Below are positions 46,939-58,207 of a stretch of 64,000 nt of DNA, piece by piece. Made by a program: the position numbers and the translations under genes. This DNA is from Palaemon carinicauda (taxonomy: Eukaryota; Arthropoda; Malacostraca; Decapoda; Palaemonidae), in contig NC_090730.1 of the NCBI RefSeq assembly GCF_036898095.1, positions 22,140,166 through 22,204,165 of the forward strand, in the 5' to 3' direction. A model generated the notes under the pieces. It was given only the letters and a program-made list of their open reading frames with translations. It did not search any database and was not told the origin of the DNA. Positions within the stretch are counted from its first letter, which is position 1. Every line of letters begins with the position of its first letter.

Positions 46939-47238
46939 TTTAAAGGTCACTCATGAATGGCAGGGGAAAGGGACAGTGAAATTGCCCTATCGAGCAGTAC
47001 AATGCCCTAGAGACTGACCATATATACTTATAATCAGCGCCCAAGCTAGGACCAAGGAGGGCCAGGCAATGGCTGCTAATGACTCAGCAGCTAGACCTTT
47101 AGGCCTCCCAAACCCCCATCCTTAGATCAAAAGGACGGCGAGATTGTAGCGACCAAAGAAACTAACGAGTTCGAGCGTGACTCAAACTCCAGTCTGGCGT
47201 TCACCAGTCAGGGACGTTACCATATCGGCCACCACAAC
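46939..47238 (-). mobile_element. tRNA-derived SINE, copy 1
   Basis: About 300 bp, minus strand, about 80% like the copy at 48215-48523. The tRNA-like head is at the right side (box A near 47221-47232). The 3' end is the phrase TTTAAAGGTCACTCATGAAT read in reverse at 46939. The B box is mutated (ACTCAAACTCC on plus). Confidence 0.8.
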
Positions 47239-48109
47239 TTTGTTTAAAATGGAACCACTGATAAAGACTAATTAAGGGCTTTGCTTTACCTAGGTAAATT
47301 TAAGGGATGATTTGGAAGTTCCCCCTCTCCCTCCATTATGGTTATGGCCAGTGTGATAATGTTACAAATGAAGTAAATAATCCATTTTTTTAACATTTAA
47401 CACTTAAAAAAAAAGTTGCTTAGGCCTCAATTTTTGGTAGGCCAGTAGGCTTTAGCCTAGTCAGCATTAGGGGGATAATGTCTTTAAGATGAATATGGCG
47501 TTTTATTCAAGTTGAAGACCTTTCAGACTATTGCTGATAGTAATTAGAAGAAAAACACTATAGAATTACTATTCTGTATTAACAAGTGAATGCAAATTCA
47601 TTATCACTTTTATCTCCATGCCAAAATTTCCAGCCTTTCTTAAAAAATCACCATAATATTACTAATTTTAGATTAGTTATTGCTCTGAAAAGAGAAAATT
47701 AAAACATGAAATTAGAGTATTGTATTTGGATCAGACCCTAGGATTTAATGTTTTTAATGTTGAAATAAAGACAAACAAGTTTGTATTTTAATAACTTAAT
47801 TGTACATTGCATAACGAAACTGGCTTCAGCAGGCTAGTATCAAGTAGCTATTTACTGAATGGATGAATCTAGTTCTCAGGTTTGTAGCTGGTACCATACT
47901 ATTTGTCACTTATTCAATTTAGATGAATATGTGTACCATAATACTGTGAATGTCCTAATTCCTTCAGTTGTCATTCAAGGCATTGATAGTAGAAACAATA
48001 CTAAATCATTTGTGGTAGCATCTACCTACAAATTAGAGGTGGTTATATAGCCATATACATTTACTGTATACCTATAAACATTACAAATGATCAATATATC
48101 ATGAGTAAG
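47239..48109. other. Intergenic, nothing recognised
   Basis: AT-rich. One short frame (47859-48050) without any domain or splice support. Confidence 0.6.
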
Positions 48110-48736
48110 AGTTAATTCTTTCATTCTACTTTGTTTTGATTACAACAGTGTTATCTTAACTTATGCTGCAGACTCACTCTGTCTTAATTTGTTTGACAAA
48201 AAACTTATGGTCTATTTAAAGGTCACTCATGAATGAGAGGAGCAAGGGACAGTGACATTACCCTATTGAGCTGGACAATGCCCTAGATACTGACCACATA
48301 TACATGTGATCAGTGCCCAAGCCCCTTTCCGCCCAAGCTTTGACCAAGGAGAGCCAGGCAATGGTTGCTGATGACTCAGCAGATAGACCTGTAAGCTCCC
48401 CCATCCTTATCTCACAAGGATGGTGAGGTTGCAGCGACCAAAGGAACTAACAAGCTTGAGTGGGACTCGAACCCCAGTCTGGCGTTCACCAGTCGGGGAC
48501 ATTACCACATCAGCCACCACAACCCTACAAGATATTAATTCTGGCCATCGTTCCGCTAGTTCTTTGAGCATGATGCATAAAATTATTCATAATTCTGGAC
48601 CATACTTTGCATTTTATGTAGTATATTAGTCATTCCCGACTTCATTTTCTGCACTGGGCTGTTTTCCCTGTTGGAGCCCTTGGTCTTGTAGCATCCTGCT
48701 TTTCCAACTAGGGTTGAAACTTAGCTAGTAATAATG
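48110..48736 (+). mobile_element. Truncated Jockey-like LINE copy, interrupted by a SINE
   Basis: 48110-48214 and 48524-48736 match the end of ORF2 and the 3'UTR of the LINE at 14541-17076 (for example CATGATGCATAAAATTATTC against its homologous segment at 16558, and the terminal CCCTGTTGGAGCCCTTGG). The SINE at 48215-48523 splits it. Confidence 0.8.
48215..48523 (-). mobile_element. tRNA-derived SINE, copy 2, inserted in a LINE
   Basis: On the minus strand the head reads like a tRNA: box A TGGCTGATGTGG (48505-48516) and a perfect box B GGTTCGAGTCC (48463-48473), spaced as in RNA polymerase III promoters. The body carries the phrase GACTCAGCAG also present in copy 1. Copies 1 and 2 define one family. 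Confidence 0.85.
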
Positions 48737-49816
48737 ATAGGGATATACAGTTCAAAATCTTAATTTTGGTTAACCTATTGAAGTATGCTTCAATTCTCCA
48801 CATAAAAACAGGTGTTACTCCAGGAATCTCGGATCAGTAGAATATTAGGGATATTGTAAAGCACTTTAGCCAGAACCATGTTTTAGTGTGGACCTTTCTA
48901 ACTTATTATGAATGCAATTTATAAGTACAGTAGAGTAGTATAAGTGTTCAGACAGAAATAATTAAAATAAAAATCTTTAAAATCCAACTATGTGTTAGTC
49001 GAAGTAAATAAAACAAAGCATTACAAATCCTTTAACACTTTTCATTTAAGAAAAATACAATCTTACAACTATAGGCCGTGAAGACCTATTGACAATATGC
49101 TGTGAATTAACATGTGATCAAAGTAAAGTCTTGAAATATGAACTGCTACTATATTTAGTGCTTTTTATTCTTGAGAATAACTCAAAATCAATTCAATAAG
49201 ACAGATTGTGATTTGACAACCAACTCCTCTAGGGGTTTATGACAAACATGAAAGGTTTAATCACTGGAAAATCCTCTAAGAATACAAAAATAAATTCCTT
49301 CACCCTGGAATGTTCCAATTCATTCTTATATATGAAGCACTTTTAACTTTAAAAAAAACTACTTTCACTCGCCTAGCTCCTGATTCAACTATAATAATAC
49401 AAACCAGTATACTAAGTTTATCATTTAGCTGTTAATTCTTACAAACTACAACGGTACTTATCAATCTTGTATTTCAGTTAACTGACCATGGCGACATTCA
49501 ACCCGTGTTGTACTAAACAGAATCCAACAGTCCTTACCCTTACAGACATTTCTATTAATAATCACATCCACATCTTAATCGTATGCTCTGCTGACAAAAC
49601 AATTGCATTAGAAGAAACATATATCAATTTATGTACCAAGTAAAATCTACAATCTACCTTCCCTAGTCTAACCTTATTGTTATAACTGATTTACTTCATA
49701 TTCCTTATTCTGACATCAAAACATGACAATAAGCACACTTAACTTGGTTTTACAATTTCAAAGAACATTGCCCCAAAATGGAACATTGAATTTGTCTGTT
49801 AATGGCAACTTCGATT
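48737..49816. other. 3' flank and 3'UTR of the peroxiredoxin gene
   Basis: AT-rich and without ORFs. It contains the peroxiredoxin 3'UTR (minus strand, from 49816 downward) with a candidate AATAAA at 49164-49169. Confidence 0.5.
49164..49169 (-). promoter_or_regulatory. Candidate polyadenylation signal for the peroxiredoxin gene
   Basis: TTTATT on the plus strand (AATAAA on minus) lies about 650 bp after the stop codon. Confidence 0.3.
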
Positions 49817-49870
49817 TTACTGGTTGGCTTTGCTGAAGTACTTCAGTTTCTCTTGTGGGTTAGGAATGAT
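49817..49870 (-). CDS. Prx4: Prx4 exon e (C-terminal YF motif, stop)
   Basis: 54 nt: [17 protein letters not shown] and TAA. Acceptor CTTACTTTCAG. It joins exon d in phase 0 over a 2952-bp intron. It has no ER-retention KDEL at the end. Confidence 0.9.
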   Translation of the reverse strand: MIPNPQEKLKYFSKANQ

Positions 49871-52800
49871 CTGAAAGTAAGAGAAGTGATGTATAAAAAA
49901 TAAACTTTTTCAAAAGTGACATGTAAACATATGGTATGAATTTCAGTCTACTACTCACAGAAATAGACAATTTAGCAATTTAATATTTTACTCCAATTAA
50001 TTTTACTTGAGCATTTCAAACGGACTTCTACGTAGTAATTTTTTCAACAAATATCTCATTGCTCGTTTAAGAAAAGGTCATATTTATTTATTTTCAATTC
50101 AATACAAAAATATTTTGGTTGATATTATGGTTTAGTGATAAGTTTTGTATTGTATTCTAGAAGTAATGTGTTTCTATTGCATTCTTTACACAGCAACAAT
50201 TAAAATTTTCGTCAAGATAAAAACATTGAAATAAAAAGTTTATGTACAGTATAATATTCATCTCTTAATATTGCAAACTACACTAAACATATAATGACTA
50301 TACAGTACTATATAATATACTAAGCAGATCAATGTTATAATACATGTCGCTTTTCAGTTCACTATTTTTCTTCATCATAAATGCCATATACTATGGCCCG
50401 GCAGGGGGTCACTTGCCTTAGCTATCCTTTGATAAATCTAGGCAATGAATCCTCTATGGATTTAGTCCGTTTATGGAAAGAGTAAAAAAGATTGAGACGA
50501 CTGTTGAAATCTAACAGAGGCCCTTTGTGTCAATAGGCGTAGGAGATGATGTGTCAAAAGACGTAGCAGTAGATGATGATGAAAATACCATATTTTTCAT
50601 GGATTCATTTCAATAATGTCCGAGTCTTTCAAATTTTTAGTACTGTAGTTAACAAGCCATTCACACTGTTGTTCCCCAAGGGGCTACAACCTACAGTATC
50701 ATGTGGGTGGTACACTAAAGTTAATAAAAGTTCTTTATGACATCCCTCCAGCCATATAATACTGCATTATAATTACCTTTAATTTTTGTCCAATTCCAAC
50801 CACCTCTTTACATCTCAAGCTAATTATTTAACTTCTTTTGAATATATAAGTTTAGAAAGACAACTCATTAAATTGTTAAAAATTTTAGTGGCTACAAATC
50901 ACTACTCAGTCTATGGAAAAGAAAAGAAAACAGGATTTTGGCATAGCTCCCCCTGAATTAAAAACAAATCACACATGTTCCCTAGATCAAGGGTTTGGCA
51001 AGAGCACACTTTCAAAACACCCATATGATGATTAGTCTTGAAAAGTTGCTAGGTTTTATGAGGGTTGTATTTCTCTACCCATCATATCACCACCTCCTAA
51101 ACAAAATTAAATATAGAGTTAATGGCTAAACAAATTGACCAACCAAAAAGCTTGTAAATGTAAGGCAACGGCTAAAATATTACTTGTCGTATTTATTACA
51201 GGGAATGTGTGCCCTGAGGGCAAATTTAGTACTGTACAATTACGTTAACCGAGGATATTTTCAGGAGAAAATTAATAAACAGTTCATCAATCTGCTGTTC
51301 TTTAGCCACTACAGATGTTTTAGAAAGACCTAAGATACAGTAATTGATTATGCACACTGCCTGAAAGTCCGGATTTTTCAAGTCTGGAAGAAAACCTCAT
51401 TTCAGTTTGCAACCTATATAGACATGTCAATTGCATGGTAAAAAGAATCTCTTTCAATTGGATTCCCATTTAGAATGGTAAGCAAAACTTTAAAAATACT
51501 GGGCAGTGCCACGAGTGCTTTTGAGCTTGACGTGCATTCCTACAAGTGTGGAAAAACTGCAGAAATGCTTAATTCATTCAGCACAACTGTAACCTGTTTT
51601 TTTACGATTCAATCGATCAGTGCTGTAATCTTATTCAAAAACAGCATTAGTATCTACTATATATATATGATTTGATTACAGTACAGTTTTGGTGAAAGTC
51701 TAGTAAGATTTTAAATTCCTATTCTTGTTTGGCAATCCTAATCTTAAAAAGCAAAACAAAAAAAGTATTTGGGAAAACTTACTTCCAAACCTTTCTCATT
51801 ATAATAAAAATCATCTTACTTACATTTTGTTTTTTCATTTAAAAATATCTACTACTAATAATACAGAACTAAAAACTGATGTTACAAAAAGTAGATGGAT
51901 AAGTGTGTGTGGAATAGAGGACTTTGATAATCTAAGTTACTTTATGTGAAAATTCAGTTGCATTATCCAGATTGAAAAAAAAATATTTGACTTCTGAACT
52001 TGGACCAGATGGTTTGGTGCTTTTAGCCAAGGACACCATTAAGCACTGAGGTGCAACATAGGTAAATTAGAAGGCTAGAAAATAGATGGAGCTAGGGACC
52101 GAAGAGATGCTACAAGGCCTTTGGTACATTATTGCCTAAATTGCATTGTTTAAGATGTCCAGAAAGCAATACCTGTACTTCATTACATAATGGGCATTAT
52201 TGAATATGACAAAGTAATAAAAAAATTTTTATATGAAAATAGATTACAAATAATTAGCTGAGTAATAGTTTACCTGCAATATCTTTTGCCTGCCACACCT
52301 TGCCTAACCAAACATTCATGTGACAATCAATTAGCCAAGTGTAAATTTCTTGAACTTTTTTTCAATGATATTTACATTAGCAGATGCTTATACATTAATG
52401 TATTGAGATACTTTCTAGCAAATAGTGTGACTGTACCAGGTGCTTAATAATATATGTAGCATGTTACTAAGCGGTTTCTTCTAATCACATTAACAGGGAC
52501 CTACTTGAGAAAGTGCTGGCTCAGGGAAGCGAGATAACCATTTCTAATACGACTGTAATGTATTTTAAACTCTCAGCTAGTGGTAGATACATACTAAAAT
52601 TACGAGACTGGCAAATGCTTTCTTTTTATGGAATATTTTGAGGCTTAAGCACCACTTGACAGTTTTATAAAATGTAATTTTAAAAGTAAATTTGTTTTTT
52701 CTTTTGTTTATTAGATTACAGTAATAACCTTTCCAGAGACTGAAAAAATAAACCAGTCTAGTATTTTGATGGTGAAATATCAATCCCACATATTTAAAGA

Positions 52801-55238
52801 TGAAATACAAGTATATACTTACTGTGTCATCACCAGGCTTCCAGCCAGCAGGGCATACTTCGCCATGCGAATCGGTAAATTGGAATGCTTGTACCAAACG
52901 GAGCGTCTCATCGACTGAGCGGCCAACAGGCAGATCATTCATGGTTATCTGACGCAGCACTCCTTTGTCGTCAATGATGAAAAGCCCTCTGTTGATATAG
53001 AAGTACTATACAGACAATTCCCTGAGCTTATTCATTTTTATCAGATACAACAGAATACCAGCAAAGCCTAAAAATGCACTATTATAAAATGCATATGAAT
53101 ACATAAAACAATACTGTACTTATTACAAACTTGGATACAAATTTTAACCTATGAGGAGACACAGTAATTATATAAACACTATTATTTACTATACCTCAAT
53201 GCAATACCCTGATCTTCAAGGTATACGCCATAATCGATGCTTATCTTGTGAGTGATATCAGAGAGCAGAGGAATGTTTAGTTTCCCTAGACCACCATCCT
53301 GAAATCAAATTAAGACTATTACTTCTAGCACAATTATTTAAGGGCTCTGCTTACTTTTGCCATGATAATGGCACTGTGTAATTTTTATCAACCTTGCATC
53401 AAGTGATGTACATCATGTAATTACTGTAGTTATCACGTTCCTTATAAAAACTGGTAAAAACGTAAGATCAACTCAACGAAAGAAAAATCCAAATCCTTCC
53501 GAGGCATAATTTTACTTGAAAAAGTCAAGTTAGCAATTTGTCCAAATGTAATCATAAGGAAAATTTTTTATAGATAGAAAACAACGTTCCTAAGGGTAAA
53601 TGAGAACCTAAAAGATATTGTGAACACTACACGAATGGATGAACGCAAGGTGCCATTACTTGGTACTGCTACTCTTTCATCAATTATACATACACAGAAC
53701 TATGGGACTTGTCTTATTATTTATAGTTTGTATGTGAAGGGAGAGAGGTGTTTATTCTTTACTACATGGACAGGAAAATTTTAATCGATTATCTTTCTAC
53801 CCAAACACTGAACCAATATAACCTGAAGATTTTTTACCTTTTAACACAACTGCACCTCCAGTTGGAAGGGCAGAATATGATAAGCTCAAAGTTCACAATA
53901 ACAAAAGCCAATTACAGATAAAAATCATCCATAAAGAATAAATGATGTGAGGTAACTAAAAAAAGAAATACGAATAAGCCGAAACACACAATGCCAAATA
54001 TAAGAGAATGATCTAAAAGAAATTCCCATAAAAACAAACCTTTCTTGGTGTATTGGTCCATGCCAAGTGGGTGAAGTGAGAATCGACAGAGCAGGCCACG
54101 ACTTCTGTGTTTAAAGCGCGGAACTCTTTGACCCGGTCGTTGAATGCAAGAATTTCAGTTGGACATACAAAGGTGCTGAAAATACAAAGGTAAATCAAGC
54201 ATATTTTAATGGGATAGGACAAGGAAGAACTGTTTCATATTACTGGAAGTCTTCCATTTTGGAAAGAGCTTTCATTGTATGAAAAAAAATCAATGAAAAA
54301 TTAGTAAAAAAGTGCAATTTTATATACTACAAGGGGTATAAAATGTCATTAATCATTCTAAAAGTAGAGAATGGAAGAATAGCAACAGGTACCACTATCT
54401 GCTAATTACTTTATCATCATCAGCAAGAACTGATTCACTAATTCACCCAAGGATAAAATCCCCCACTGTTGGCTGAAATTAGAAATTTACCATAGCAATA
54501 AAAAGGATAATACTTTGGAGGATGTTTTAATATTAAAAGATTCTCTAATGTTATGTACAAATCTTGCTCCTCATACTTAATATTAAAATATAATACCAAG
54601 TTATAAAAACAACCTCTAAATCACCTAACAAAGGCTCACTGACATCTCAATTTTATTGGTAGACTTTTTAAGACATTCAAGTATAATTTTTAATGCTAAA
54701 GTCCAAAGTTAAATTTTTCCTTTTAATCATAAATTTTCCTTAATTACAAGACAAAAATTCCCTCAGAAATCCTTAAAAATGATAAGTAAATGAAGACATT
54801 TTCTGTTTAAAAATAGACTTTCAAAGAGAAACAAGACTAAAACTTAGAATTACTATTTAGTAGATAAACGCTTCACAAGAACATTTGATGGCTCTCATAT
54901 AATTGCGCCCATTAGAATAAGATAAAATAAGCAGGACAGCATAAATTAGACACCAGTATCCACAGCTATATGAATGTAACACTGGCTCTTATTCAATTTA
55001 ATTTCATCATCATCACCTCCTCCTAGGCCTATGCCTATTGACGCAAAGGGCCTCGGTTAGATTTCACCAGTTGCATTTGATTTAGGTGTTTATAAAACAT
55101 ATAAAAATGTCTCTACTTACAAATCCAAGGGGTAGAAAAAGAAAACCAAGTATTTCCCACGATAATCCTCCAGCTTCAACTCTTTGAACTGGCCGTCAAT
55201 TACAGCAGTTCCTTCCCATGATGGAGCCGGTCTACTAA
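49817..55238 (-). CDS. Prx4: Typical 2-Cys peroxiredoxin, Prx4 type (five exons, 5' end missing)
   Basis: Thiol peroxidase that reduces H2O2 and organic peroxides using thioredoxin-type donors. Prx4 forms usually work in the endoplasmic reticulum or are secreted. Joined exons give about 191 residues covering the whole catalytic fold. The peroxidatic Cys is in FVCPTE at the start of the second exon here. The resolving Cys is in EVCPAGW in the fourth. The GGLG and C-terminal KYF motifs mark the overoxidation-sensitive eukaryotic type. Phrases such as [15 protein letters not shown] and [20 protein letters not shown] match the Prx4 group better than Prx1/2, from memory. All four introns have GT-AG ends and compatible phases. 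The upstream exon(s), which in Prx4 carry the signal peptide, were not found between 55239 and 64000. Confidence 0.9.
50488..50580 (-). repeat. Dispersed repeat fragment in a Prx4 intron
   Basis: The reverse complement reads CTACGCCTATTGACACAAAG then GGCCTCTGTTAGATTTC. It matches 55017-55075 in the opposite direction. Confidence 0.75.
52823..52988 (-). CDS. Prx4: Prx4 exon d (resolving cysteine)
   Basis: 166 nt. The first base completes Arg, then 55 codons end in GDDT. Donor GTAAGT. Contains [10 protein letters not shown] with the resolving Cys. The intron to exon c is only 206 bp. Confidence 0.9.
53195..53298 (-). CDS. Prx4: Prx4 exon c (GGLG motif)
   Basis: 104 nt. Acceptor TTTCAG, starts [12 protein letters not shown], ends with AG of a split Arg codon. 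Donor GTATAG is weak but phase-correct. Confidence 0.85.
54040..54175 (-). CDS. Prx4: Prx4 exon b (peroxidatic cysteine)
   Basis: 136 nt. Starts with the C that completes the split Phe codon and continues TFVCPTE. It ends at an AAG codon with donor GTTTGT. The intron to exon a is 945 bp. Confidence 0.9.
55006..55080 (+). repeat. Dispersed repeat fragment in another Prx4 intron
   Basis: Reads CCTATGCCTATTGACGCAAA then GGGCCTCGGTTAGATTTCA. It is an inverted partner of 50488-50580 within the same pre-mRNA. Confidence 0.75.
55121..55238 (-). CDS. Prx4: Prx4 exon a ([12 protein letters not shown]...FYPLD)
   Basis: 118 nt. Acceptor TTTTATTGCAG ends at 55239 and donor GTAAGT lies at 55115-55120. 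Two bases finish an upstream codon, and two bases are left for the TT of a Phe completed in the next exon. Encodes the N-terminal beta strands up to the active-site loop. Confidence 0.9.
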
Positions 55239-55349
55239 CTGCAATAAAAGATGAAATTTCAGGATTTTGAACATTAAGAAATAATGAAATCAGAAGTACA
55301 CCCAATACTGTAAAGTTCTTATGTTGAACAGGCTGACATAAGTCTTTTT

Positions 55350-55519
55350 ATTATCTGTTTTAATGTTTTTTTTTAATATTTTATTTTAATTTTCATTACT
55401 TAAATCGTTTATTTCCTTATTTCCTTTCCTCACTGGGCTATTTTTCCCTGTTGAACCCCTTGGGCTTATAGCATCTTGCTTTTCCAACTAAGGTTGTAGC
55501 TTGGTTTGTAATAATAATT
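55350..55519 (+). mobile_element. LINE 3'-tail copy (truncated)
   Basis: Same 3' end as the LINE at 14541-17076, with a short (TAA)n end. It lies in the upstream intron of Prx4, antisense to that gene. Confidence 0.8.
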
Positions 55520-56666
55520 ACAGTACAAGCAAACTAGAAAAATTAAACGAGATTAGGAAAGTGGGACACTATATTTACATACTAAATGTTGCAGCTGAAT
55601 GCATTTTACAATATTTTATGTGAAAATTGCAATAGAATGTGAGAGACATGATGCAAGTTCCTATCTCTTCCCTTCTTGGAAGAAACCCAAACAAATGAAT
55701 GTTGCATAATCGCAAAATACCAGTCGTAACAGCAATGAAAAGATATCTTAATAGAAAATTAGTTTATAATTCAAAATGGATAAAGAATGAAGAAAGCTGA
55801 AGGAGTAGCAGATTGAAATGGAGAAACCCCAGTCAAAGCTACATCGATATAAATCTTGTTAATACAGTATACTAGTAGCCTAAGCTTTTTTTCCATATCT
55901 AAGTATATATAACTTTAGTTAAATACCTGTATTATCAAACCTAGAAATGATCTTATAACTTAATTTTATAACATTAAATCTATACATTTGATTTTTGATT
56001 CAATAATCTTCAACTAGTTATCAAACTATCCAAGGTCATCAAAATTAGCAGAATGACAAATTTATTTACCATTAGTATACAAGACATGTAGTTTTGGTCT
56101 ATTACACAATACTGTACATTAACGTATTCAAGAAACCTTTAAAATCTTGTTGAGTTTCTCTTTCACACTGATTCAGAGAAAGTTGTTACATGCTGTTTTT
56201 TTGGGAGAGGGGGTAGTCAATTTACGTAATGAATGTCAAACCACCCATAAAGCTTTAGGTTCTAGTATAACTGTTAATTAAATAGCTGTTGTAAATCAAT
56301 ATGAATTGTAAACAATCTATGACTGATTACTTTTTTGAGGGAAGGTATGGATGGTACTTTGCTCTTGGGGGTGAATGTAGTTCGTTGAGGCAGGCATACT
56401 TTATTACTTGTCACATCGATTTTATTACTTATGCCAAAAAAGTTGGGAGGAGCTCATGTTTTTGCCCCTGTATGTCTATTTTTGAATAATTTCCTGGCCA
56501 CAATTTTACTCATATGGTGAAACTTTCAGGGATTAATTATGTTGAGACATGGAAGCGATTCAATTCTGAAAGTCAAAGGTCAAGGTCGAGCATAAGGTCA
56601 ACCGAATTAACCATAACCTTGACCCAAGTTCGCACATGGTTGTCACAGACTTCAAATTCGCCTACG
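55520..56666. other. Intron or intergenic DNA, nothing recognised
   Basis: AT-rich. No Prx4 upstream exon or other coding sequence could be supported. Confidence 0.55.
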
Positions 56667-56674
56667 GTCTAAAG

Positions 56675-57040
56675 CAGTGGCTCTTAACCTGTGTTCGATT
56701 GAACCCCAGGGGTTTGCTGAGGCAGTGTCAGGGGTTCGGCGGAGGTAACACAACACAAATGAAATGAGAGTGGCACTTGCCAAGGTTAAGCCGAAAGTTT
56801 TGAAATTGTCTCTGAAAGGCAACAGCAAAAGTCACATTGGTTTTCAATAAGTATTCATTAGGCTTTTGCTTTTGTGTGAAGTTCATATTTTGTTGATTTG
56901 GTTCTTTGAACACATTGGTTCTGTGTGCAAATGAAGTATGGTTCATATTGTGCACTATTACTATATATACCTACGCATTGAATTTAAAATATATGCTGAT
57001 ATATTTAGGTGTAACTTTCTATTTCCCTTTATTTCATTTA

Positions 57041-57089
<49 letters not shown>

Positions 57090-57166
57090 CCAACTATGGA
57101 GGGTTCGATGAGTGTACATATGACACTTGAGGGGTTCAGTACCTCCAACAAGGTTAAGAACCACTG
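56675..57166. mobile_element. hAT-type MITE with 8-bp target duplication
   Basis: 492 bp. The ends are CAGTGGCTCTTAACCT and, inverted, CAGTGGTTCTTAACCT. The 8-bp duplication GTCTAAAG lies at 56667-56674 and 57167-57174. The CAGTGG...TTAACC tip is a classic hAT signature. A (TA)n tract (57043-57087) sits inside. The 75-codon minus frame within it is not a transposase. Confidence 0.92.
57043..57087. repeat. (TA)n microsatellite inside the hAT MITE
   Basis: About 22 TA units near the right end of the MITE. Confidence 0.95.
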
Positions 57167-57174
57167 GTCTAAAG

Positions 57175-57824
57175 TGATGCTGGGAAAGGCAAGCTGGTTT
57201 TGAGAAATAAGTTGCCATGGCAGAGGTCTGCACTCTCAGAGGGCTTTTCTAGTTTATACAGTAGTAAAATTGTTATCTTAGTTTGAAATATGATAACATG
57301 AAGCTAGTTTTACAATTTACGATATATGATTTAGCGTCCCCTTGCCAGGAGTGAAGCAAACACAGGGTTGAGACTTAGTCTTACAGCAAGTTAAGGACAT
57401 AGCAGTGTAAGATGCGGCTTCTAGGATAGGTTAGGTGGTGTTCTTATGTTTGTTTCTCCTTTAAAATGTGGATTTTCAATCATAACTTGAAATTTTACAC
57501 CCAGTCTGTTCCAATCTACTAAAGAGGCTACTATTCTTGTCCTGTAGCCTGTCATACAGTTTTGTAAAACCAGAGCTTTTCATGCCCTGTTATCGACTCT
57601 TCCCCTAACAGAACTCACCTACGCTCAATATTTACTATGAGTAGTATGGTAAAGTACACACTAACCCAACACACACAAAAATGTTAAATAAATCCTAAAC
57701 CAGGTAACTCAATTCAGTATTTTTGACATACCCTGAATTATTGCAGTCATAGATGACCAGTGAGATTTTTATGTTAGGTAAAATAACTTTACTTAATATT
57801 TAATGCTGCTGGTATGGAATATTC
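57175..57824. other. Intergenic or intronic, nothing recognised
   Basis: No ORF or repeat with support. It lies directly left of DIRS A3. Confidence 0.6.
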
Positions 57825-58207
57825 TTTTTCAATATTAAACTTACCCGATAATCATGTAGCTGTCAACTCCGTTGCCCGACAGAATTCTATGGAGGGATAC
57901 GCCAGCTATCACAATACTAGAAGGGGGTGTACTTACCAGCGCCACCTGTGGCCAGGTACTCAATCATTTGTTGTTGACACCTCCTCAATTATTCCTCTGT
58001 CGTGCTTCCGGCTAGACGTTCTGGGATACGCTCATGGTCTTCGAGTTTATTCATGGATATTTGGTGAAGTATTCTCTTAGATTAACGGCTGTCGCATACT
58101 GGAATCCTTTTTATATTAGCTAGATAGCTTTTATATAAATACTGATTAACGGTTAATGAATTTTTGCTTGTTTTTGGATCACCCTTTGACTAACTCTTTG
58201 AAACAAG

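Noticed and set aside
56728..56955. 75-codon minus-strand ORF as hAT transposase
   Set aside because: It lies inside a 492-bp MITE and shows no BED finger or catalytic motif. The element is too short to encode a transposase.
57590..57640. GTGAGT donor-like site on the minus strand as the missing first Prx4 exon
   Set aside because: The sequence before it has no open frame that fits the required phase and no signal peptide.
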